From Streptomyces sp. NBC_00306 (GTDB lineage: Bacteria > Actinomycetota > Actinomycetes > Streptomycetales > Streptomycetaceae): a stretch of 64,000 nt of DNA. How positions within the stretch are numbered: the stretch's first letter is position 1; every line of letters begins with the position of its first letter. Under the pieces are notes generated by a model that worked only from the letters and a program-made list of their open reading frames with translations, was not told the DNA's origin and did no database searches. Made by a program: the position numbers and the translations under genes. Of the stretch, positions 59,101 through 64,000 are shown one piece after another. The stretch spans positions 2,480,001-2,544,000 of the forward strand of contig NZ_CP108032.1 in the NCBI RefSeq assembly GCF_036169555.1. Direction: 5' to 3'.

Positions 59101-60363
59101 TCATCCCGTGAGCGTGGTGAGGGGGACGGACGGGTCGCCGAGGGCGTCCGGGTCCACCTGGGCACCGGAGCGGATGAGGTCCTGGACGGGTCCGGTGACG
59201 TCCCACACATTGACGTTCATCCCGGCGAGCACCCGGCGGTCCTTCAGCCAGAAGGCGATGAACTGCCGCTTGCCGGCGTCCCCGCGCAGGACCACCTGGT
59301 CGTAGCTGCCGGCCGGTGCCCAGCCCGAGTACTCGAGGCCCAGGTCGTACTGGTCGGAGAAGAAGTAGGGGACGCGGTCGTAGCTCACGTCCTGACCGAG
59401 CATGGAGCGCGCGGCCGCCGGGCCGCCGTTCAGCGCGTTCGCCCAGTGCTCGACCCGCAGCCGGGAGCCGAGCAGCGGGTGGTGCGCGGCGGCGACGTCG
59501 CCCGCGGCGTAGATGTCCGGATCGGAGGTGCGCAGCTGCGCGTCGACCGCGATGCCGCCGCCGTGTGCCCGGTCGGCGAGGGCGAGGCCGGCGGCTTCGG
59601 CGAGGGCGGCGCGCGGTGCGGCGCCGATCGCGGCGAGCACGTCGTGGGCCGGGTGCTCCTCGCCGTCGTCGGTGCGGGCCGCGAGGACGACGCCGTCCTG
59701 GCCGGTGATCTCGGTGAGGCGGGCGCCGAAGTGGAAGCGGACGCCGTGCTCCTTGTGCAGTTCGGCGAAGACCTGGCCGAGTTCGGGGCCGATGACCTGG
59801 TGCAGCGGGGTGGGCTCGGGTTCGACGACGGTGACCTCGGCGCCGTAACCGCGGGCCGCGGCGGCGACCTCCAGGCCGATCCAGCCGGCGCCCGCGATGA
59901 CCAGATGGCCGTTGTCGCGGCCGAGTGCGGCAAGGACCCGGCGCAGCCGGTCGGCGTGGGCGAGGCGGCGCAGATGGTGGACGCCGGCGAGCTCGGTGCC
60001 GGGGATGTCGAGCCGGCGCGGCTCGGAGCCGGTGGCCAGCAGCAGCTTGTCGTAGTGGAGGACGGTGCCGTCGCCCAGCCGGACCGACTTGGTCTCCCGG
60101 TCGACGGCGACGACGGTCTGGCCGAGATGCAGCTCCACATCGGCCTGCGCGTACCAGCCGGGCTCGTGGACGAAGACGCTGTCGCGCTCCTCCTTGCCGG
60201 AGAGATAGCCCTTGGACAGGGGCGGGCGCTCGTAGGGGTGGTCGCGCTCGTCACCGATGAGGATCACGCGTCCGGTGAAGCCCTCCGCACGGAGGGTCTC
60301 GGCGGCCTTGGCCCCGGCCAGACCACCACCGACGATGACGAACGTCCGATGTGCGTCGACCAC
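59101..60363 (-). CDS. FAD-dependent NAD(P)H oxidoreductase (ferredoxin-reductase-like)
   Basis: Predicted 420-residue flavoenzyme of the pyridine-nucleotide disulphide oxidoreductase family without the redox cysteines. FAD binding: VIVGGGLAGAKAAETLRAEG; NAD(P)H binding: LVIAGAGWIGLEVAAAARGY; late FAD motif: IYAAGDVAAAHHPLLG. The C-terminal 90 residues are the reductase C-terminal domain of rubredoxin/ferredoxin reductases (SDQYDLGLEYSGWAPAGSYD). GTG 60363 has an excellent GGAGG at 7 nt. An 8-bp inverted repeat (ACGCTGCG 60386-60393, CGCAGCGT 60417-60424) lies just upstream and may be an operator. The electron acceptor is not encoded here. Confidence 0.9.
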   Translation of the reverse strand: MVDAHRTFVIVGGGLAGAKAAETLRAEGFTGRVILIGDERDHPYERPPLSKGYLSGKEERDSVFVHEPGWYAQADVELHLGQTVVAVDRETKSVRLGDGTVLHYDKLLLATGSEPRRLDIPGTELAGVHHLRRLAHADRLRRVLAALGRDNGHLVIAGAGWIGLEVAAAARGYGAEVTVVEPEPTPLHQVIGPELGQVFAELHKEHGVRFHFGARLTEITGQDGVVLAARTDDGEEHPAHDVLAAIGAAPRAALAEAAGLALADRAHGGGIAVDAQLRTSDPDIYAAGDVAAAHHPLLGSRLRVEHWANALNGGPAAARSMLGQDVSYDRVPYFFSDQYDLGLEYSGWAPAGSYDQVVLRGDAGKRQFIAFWLKDRRVLAGMNVNVWDVTGPVQDLIRSGAQVDPDALGDPSVPLTTLTG

Positions 60364-60492
60364 TTGATGCCTCCTTTTTGCTTGTACGCTGCGCAGCCTT
60401 CAGCGAGCGTCCCGCACGCAGCGTGATGGCGGAAGAGGGGGTGACCTTCGGGCGTGTCATCCCGGACATCCCGCGCGGGCCGCTCCGGCCGC

Positions 60493-61827
60493 TCAGCTGC
60501 GGGCCGTGAGCTGCGCGTGCAGACTGCGGGCGGTCGCGTCGGTGAGTGACGCGAGCTGGTCGACGACGACCCGGGCGCGGGCCCGGTCGTCGCCGGCCGC
60601 GGCGAACAGGGCGCGGAACTGCGGGTCGAGGGTGTCGGGTGCGCGGGCGGTGAGGGCCTCGGCCAGTTCGGCGAGCACGATGCGCTGGTCGGCGCGGAGA
60701 GTCTCCTGCTCGGCGCGCTGCATCACATAGCGGTCGGCGACCGCCTTGAGAACGGCGCACTCGTTGCGTGCCTCGCGGGGGACGACGAGCTCGGCGGCGT
60801 AGCGGGTGAGCCGGCCGGTGCCGTACGCCTGACGGGTCGCGCCCTCGGCCGCGAGGGCGAAACGGCCGATGAGCTGGCTGGTGGCGTCCTTGAGGCGGGC
60901 CTGCGCGACGGCCGAACCGTCGTAGTGGTGCGGCCACCATTCCTGTTCGAGGAGGCGGTCCAGGGCCTCGGCGAGCTCCTCGGGGTCGGTGTCGGAGGGC
61001 ACGTACCGGCCGATCGCCACCTGCCAGATGTCGCTGCGCTCCGGTTCGGCGAGGAGGAGGCCGGGGTCGAGGTGCCCGGCATGCAGGCCGTCCTCGAAGT
61101 CGTGCACCGAGTAGGCGACGTCGTCGGCCCAGTCCATGACCTGGGCCTCGAAGCACTTGCGGTGGTCCGGCGCGCCCTCGCGGACCCACTCGAAGACGGG
61201 CAGGTCGTCCTCGTACACACCGAACTTGACCGAGGCGGGGTCGGTGGGGTGACCGCCGCGCGGCCAGGGGTACTTGGTGGCGGCGTCCAGCGTGGCGCGG
61301 GTGAGGTTCAGACCGACGCTGACGACACCGCCGCCGTCGGTGGGGACGAACCTCTTGGGCTCGATACGCGTCAGCAGGCGCAGAGACTGGGCGTTGCCCT
61401 CGAAGCCGCCGCAGTCCTTGGCGAACGTGTTGAGCGCCTGCTCGCCGTTGTGCCCGAAGGGCGGATGGCCCATGTCGTGGGCGAGGCAGGCGGCCTCGAC
61501 GAGGTCGGGGTCGCAGCCGAGTGCGGCGCCCAGCTCGCGGCCGACCTGGGCACACTCCAGGGAGTGGGTCAGCCGGGTGCGCGGGCTGGCGTCCCATGCC
61601 TGGTTGCGGGTGCCCGGGGTGACGACCTGGGTCTTGCCGGCGAGACGGCGCAGCGCGGAGGAGTGCAGCACACGCGCGCGGTCGCGCTGGAACGCGGTGC
61701 GCCCCGGACGCTTGTCGGGCTCGGGCGCCCAGCGCGCGGAGGCCGCGTCGTCGTAGCCGTCGTCGTGGAGGCCGTTTCCGTCGTACGTGCCGGGCCCGGG
61801 CGGAGTGGTGCTGGTGGTGCCTGCCAT
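60493..61827 (-). CDS. dgt: Deoxyguanosinetriphosphate triphosphohydrolase-like protein
   Basis: Predicted 444-residue HD-domain dNTP triphosphohydrolase that hydrolyses dGTP to deoxyguanosine and triphosphate. The HD motif is present: [20 protein letters not shown], then [20 protein letters not shown] with His-Asp and the downstream Asp in [20 protein letters not shown]. The C-terminal 150 residues are the nucleotide-binding helical region. ATG 61827 lies 6 bp after a minus-strand TACCTT box (61839-61834), consistent with leaderless translation. The gene follows the chelatase gene on the same strand and precedes the FAD reductase and dnaG, as in other Streptomyces. Confidence 0.93.
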   Translation of the reverse strand: MAGTTSTTPPGPGTYDGNGLHDDGYDDAASARWAPEPDKRPGRTAFQRDRARVLHSSALRRLAGKTQVVTPGTRNQAWDASPRTRLTHSLECAQVGRELGAALGCDPDLVEAACLAHDMGHPPFGHNGEQALNTFAKDCGGFEGNAQSLRLLTRIEPKRFVPTDGGGVVSVGLNLTRATLDAATKYPWPRGGHPTDPASVKFGVYEDDLPVFEWVREGAPDHRKCFEAQVMDWADDVAYSVHDFEDGLHAGHLDPGLLLAEPERSDIWQVAIGRYVPSDTDPEELAEALDRLLEQEWWPHHYDGSAVAQARLKDATSQLIGRFALAAEGATRQAYGTGRLTRYAAELVVPREARNECAVLKAVADRYVMQRAEQETLRADQRIVLAELAEALTARAPDTLDPQFRALFAAAGDDRARARVVVDQLASLTDATARSLHAQLTARS

Positions 61828-61873
61828 GCACCGAAGGTAACCGGAGCGGCCGGGCGGCGGTCGACCCGGTGGG

Positions 61874-62644
61874 CTACGCGGAGGCGAGTTCGCGCCGCTG
61901 AGCCGCGTACGGGGCGGTCAGCGCCTCGTCGTAGCGCTGGAGCAGCAGCCGGGCCAGCGCGGGGTGCGCGCCGAGCGGGGCGGCGGCGATCCAGGGTGTC
62001 GCGGCGGCGCTGCGGGCGGCGAACAGACCGGGGGCCGCGAAGTAGGAGGCGACGGCGATGCGGTGCCGGCCACGGGCGGTGAGCGCACGGACGGCCGCCG
62101 GGACCGTGGGGGACGCGGCCGAGGCGTACGCGGCGACGACCGGCACTCCGCCGAGGCGTTCGCTGAGCATCGCCGCCGTGCTGCGGGCGTCGGCCGCCGA
62201 TTCGGGGTCGCGGGATCCGGCGGCCGCCAGGACGACACCCGTGCTGCGGCTGGTGCCGTCGCCGGGCTGCCAGCCGGCATCGGCGAGCCGGGAGCAGAGC
62301 GCCTCCACCAGCAGGGGGTGCGGGCCGAGCGGGGCGGCGATGCGGATGTCCGCACCGGGGACGGCGGCCGCCGCCTGCGGCAGGTCGTACTTGATGTGGT
62401 ACCCGCGGCCGAGCAGCAGCGGTACGAGGACGGCCGCGCCGTCCCGGGCGTGCGGTGCGGGGGCGAGACCGGCGAGGGTGTCGTCGAGCAGCGGCTGGTT
62501 CAGCTCGATGTGGCCGAGCCGTACGTCGAGGCCGGGGCGCAGTTCGCGGACGCGGTCGAGGAGCTCGAGGACGGTGTGGAGTGCACGGGGCTCGCGGCTG
62601 CCGTGGGCGACGGCGACGAGGATGGGCCGTTCGTTCGGGGGCAT
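61874..62644 (-). CDS. CbiX/SirB-type chelatase
   Basis: Predicted 256-residue two-domain class II chelatase. The N-terminal [20 protein letters not shown] and [20 protein letters not shown] supply the metal-binding histidines of sirohydrochlorin cobalto-/ferrochelatases; the second half ([36 protein letters not shown]) is a degenerate repeat of the same fold, as is usual in actinobacterial CbiX proteins. It inserts Co2+ or Fe2+ into sirohydrochlorin (family knowledge), but no cobalamin or siroheme gene is adjacent. ATG 62644 has no strong ribosome-binding site and overlaps a small upstream reading frame, so its translation may be coupled to that. Confidence 0.82.
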   Translation of the reverse strand: MPPNERPILVAVAHGSREPRALHTVLELLDRVRELRPGLDVRLGHIELNQPLLDDTLAGLAPAPHARDGAAVLVPLLLGRGYHIKYDLPQAAAAVPGADIRIAAPLGPHPLLVEALCSRLADAGWQPGDGTSRSTGVVLAAAGSRDPESAADARSTAAMLSERLGGVPVVAAYASAASPTVPAAVRALTARGRHRIAVASYFAAPGLFAARSAAATPWIAAAPLGAHPALARLLLQRYDEALTAPYAAQRRELASA

Positions 62645-62775
62645 GGGCTGCGGGTTCCGTTCAGTCGCACATGGCTGAGTTGGGTGCCCAGCTGGTCGGT
62701 GATCCGTGAGAGCAGCTGAGCGGTGGTGTCGAGGGGCAGTGGCCGGCCGTCTGGTACCTGTACCTGCTCCGTCAT
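62500..62775 (-). CDS. Possible small upstream gene overlapping the chelatase start
   Basis: The frame starting MTEQVQVPDGRPLPLDTTAQ then LLSRITDQLGTQLSHVRLNG has good third-position G/C bias for its first 45 codons, and it opens 131 bp upstream of the chelatase ATG. Beyond that point it runs on as a Ser/Pro-rich shadow of the chelatase gene and ends at 62500. Either it is a short overlapping gene, or the first 45 codons were once joined to the chelatase by a frameshift. No family was recognised. Confidence 0.35.
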   Translation of the reverse strand: MTEQVQVPDGRPLPLDTTAQLLSRITDQLGTQLSHVRLNGTRSPCPRTNGPSSSPSPTAAASPVHSTPSSSSSTASANCAPASTYGSATSS

Positions 62776-62927
62776 GAACAGATCCTGGCGGATCGACATT
62801 GCGAGGCCGTTGCACGGCGGTGACAGGTGTTTTCCACCGCCTCACCGCCGCCCCGCGGCCGGTGTCAGGATCCTCGGGCCGGCCGGGCCGAACGAACCGA
62901 TCCGGTCCGTTGTGCGTCTGACCGGGT

Positions 62928-63623
62928 GTGAAGCGATCACGACTCAGACCCCGCCTGCCCAAGCTGCCCCGCTCGCGCCGCTCACAGCGGCGCCTCGTGC
63001 AGGCCGCGATGCTCGGCTGTGTGCTCGCTCTCGCCCCGGCGACCTGGATGCACGCCGTGGCCGACAGCCGGGTGAGGACGGTCGCGGAGGTGCCCGCGCA
63101 GGACGTGGCCGTGGTCTTCGGGGCCGGCCTGTGGAAGGGCCGGCCCACGCCCTATCTCGCGCACCGGCTGGACGCGGCCGCCGAGTTGTACCGGGCGGGC
63201 AAGGTGCGGGTCGTCCTGGTCACCGGGGACAACAGCCGGGTGGAGTACGACGAGCCCGACGCCATGCGCACCTATCTGACCGCCCGGGGCGTGCCGGACG
63301 GGCGGATCGTCAGCGACTACGCCGGTTTCGACACCTGGGACTCCTGTGTGCGCGCCAAGAAGATCTTCGGCGTGGACCGGGCGGTGCTCGTGACCCAGGG
63401 CTTCCACATCCGGCGGGCCGTCGCGCTGTGCCGTTCGGCCGGGGTCGACTCGTACGGCGTCGGGGTCTCCGAGCCGCACGACGCGACCTGGTACTACGGC
63501 GGGGTCCGCGAGATGGCCGCGGCCGGCAAGGCGGCGCTGGACGCGGCGGTCGAACCCGATCCGCGGTTCCTGGGCGCCGAGGAGAAGGGTGTGCACGAGG
63601 CGCTGGCCGCGTCCGGACGGTGA
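62928..63623 (+). CDS. SanA/YdcF-like DUF218 membrane protein
   Basis: Predicted 231-residue protein with an N-terminal basic stretch and one hydrophobic anchor (LVQAAMLGCVLALAPATWMH), then a DUF218 domain: DVAVVFGAGLWKGRPTPYLA, VRVVLVTGDNSRVEYDEPDA, ARGVPDGRIVSDYAGFDTWD and LVTQGFHIRRAVALCRSAGV, the last like the DUF218 T-x-x-F/Y-H-x-x-R motif. SanA and YdcF homologues affect envelope permeability, and the domain resembles a SAM or phospho-sugar binding fold; the activity is unknown. GTG 62928 follows the promoter region shared with the divergent chelatase group. Confidence 0.85.
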   Translation: MKRSRLRPRLPKLPRSRRSQRRLVQAAMLGCVLALAPATWMHAVADSRVRTVAEVPAQDVAVVFGAGLWKGRPTPYLAHRLDAAAELYRAGKVRVVLVTGDNSRVEYDEPDAMRTYLTARGVPDGRIVSDYAGFDTWDSCVRAKKIFGVDRAVLVTQGFHIRRAVALCRSAGVDSYGVGVSEPHDATWYYGGVREMAAAGKAALDAAVEPDPRFLGAEEKGVHEALAASGR

Positions 63624-63688
63624 TCGTCTGCGGGTGACACACGGCGGGCCGCTCGCTTCGGGATGCGCGGCGCGCGACAGTGATCTGT

Positions 63689-64000
63689 ATGGAAAACGAC
63701 GTGGCGACCCTGCTCAGCCGGCACACCGAGGCGCTCGCGCTCTTCTCCGACCGGGTGCACGCCGTGCGCCAGGAGCAGTGGGACGATCCGACACCCTGTA
63801 CCGAGTGGTCGGTGCGCGATCTCGTGAACCATCTGACCGCGGAACAGTTGTGGGTGCCCCATCTGGTGGTCGAGGAAGCGGATCTCGACGAGGTGGGCGA
63901 GGCGTACGACGGCGACGTCCTCGGCGCGCATCCGCGCCGGAGCTGGGACGCGGCGGCGCGCGCCGCCCGGGAGGCGTTCGCGGAGCCCGGGGCGCTGGAG
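63689..64000 (+). CDS. DinB-like maleylpyruvate isomerase/TIGR03086-type protein, N-terminal part
   Basis: The first 104 residues of a gene that continues beyond the window. The helix LSRHTEALALFSDRVHAVRQ, then EQWDDPTPCTEWSVRDLVNH with the conserved P-T-P-C-x-x-W-x-V-R-D-L-x-x-H, and the QLWVPHLVV helix, are typical of the mycothiol-dependent DinB-like/TIGR03086 proteins that bind a metal with three histidines. Start ATG 63689. Actinobacterial members include thiol S-transferases and maleylpyruvate isomerases; which one this is cannot be judged from the fragment. Confidence 0.85.
   Translation, partial: MENDVATLLSRHTEALALFSDRVHAVRQEQWDDPTPCTEWSVRDLVNHLTAEQLWVPHLVVEEADLDEVGEAYDGDVLGAHPRRSWDAAARAAREAFAEPGALE

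Overview
The window is high-GC actinobacterial chromosome with third-codon G/C bias, GTG and occasional TTG starts, many candidate leaderless transcripts and GC-rich hairpin terminators. Gene content points to Streptomyces: aceE-type pyruvate dehydrogenase E1, a fasR-fabD-fabH-acpP-fabF cluster, a whiJ/bldB/abaA-type triad, a matB-type malonyl-CoA synthetase, an MreB/Mbl-like actin homologue, an HrdA-like sigma factor beside dnaG, and dgt. It reads as ordinary core-chromosome arm: I see no integrase, transposase, phage module, CRISPR array, rRNA operon or large biosynthetic cluster.

Layout. 1-4.9 kb: end of aceE, a K+ channel, a small membrane protein, a secreted I36-type protein preceded by a nine-copy 15-bp array, and a divergent TetR/MFS efflux pair. 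5.1-11.9 kb: an envelope/lipid-looking module: two paralogous DUF1023-type secreted alpha/beta hydrolases flank a DUF4429-SHOCT protein and a DesK/LuxR two-component system; the second hydrolase is translationally coupled to a membrane acyltransferase. The kinase promoter and the hydrolase-acyltransferase promoter carry the same operator layout with identical spacing. 12-19.2 kb: MerR/aldo-keto reductase, acetyltransferase, YoaK-type membrane protein, serine hydrolase, RsbW-like ATPase, XRE regulator, DUF397 protein with a fresh internal duplication, a coupled HEAT-like protein, and a pirin. 19.3-24.2 kb: fatty acid synthase operon ending in a strong terminator. 24.3-35.8 kb: DUF3145 protein, SGNH lipoprotein, a pyroglutamyl-peptidase-like exoprotein with Ser in place of the catalytic Cys, a nitrilase, AraC/VOC genes, EI24 membrane protein, M14 carboxypeptidase, Ohr/oxidoreductase/MarR redox group, and a zinc-ribbon membrane protein. 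35.9-45 kb: a hypothetical gene whose 3' end is tandemly duplicated, the MreB-like protein with a degraded ATPase site, a GAF kinase with a degraded ATP-binding domain, matB coupled to a fused carboxyltransferase, an MFS exporter and a VOC protein. 45-50 kb: an ECF sigma/anti-sigma/transmembrane/ricin-lectin fusion, about 1 kb of poorly coding DNA, an SRPBCC protein, a membrane protein and three tRNA genes. 50-64 kb: small membrane-anchored protein, xylulokinase, a heterodimeric ABC exporter, hrdA-like sigma, dnaG, an FAD reductase, dgt, a CbiX-type chelatase, a SanA/YdcF protein and a truncated DinB-like gene.

The best candidates for something not yet described are the two-component/hydrolase/acyltransferase regulon with its shared operator, the sigma-to-lectin fusion protein, and the neighbouring MreB-like and kinase-like genes that both appear to have lost nucleotide-binding residues. 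Start codons were chosen from ribosome-binding sites or from -10 boxes 6-7 bp upstream, and no database search was available.
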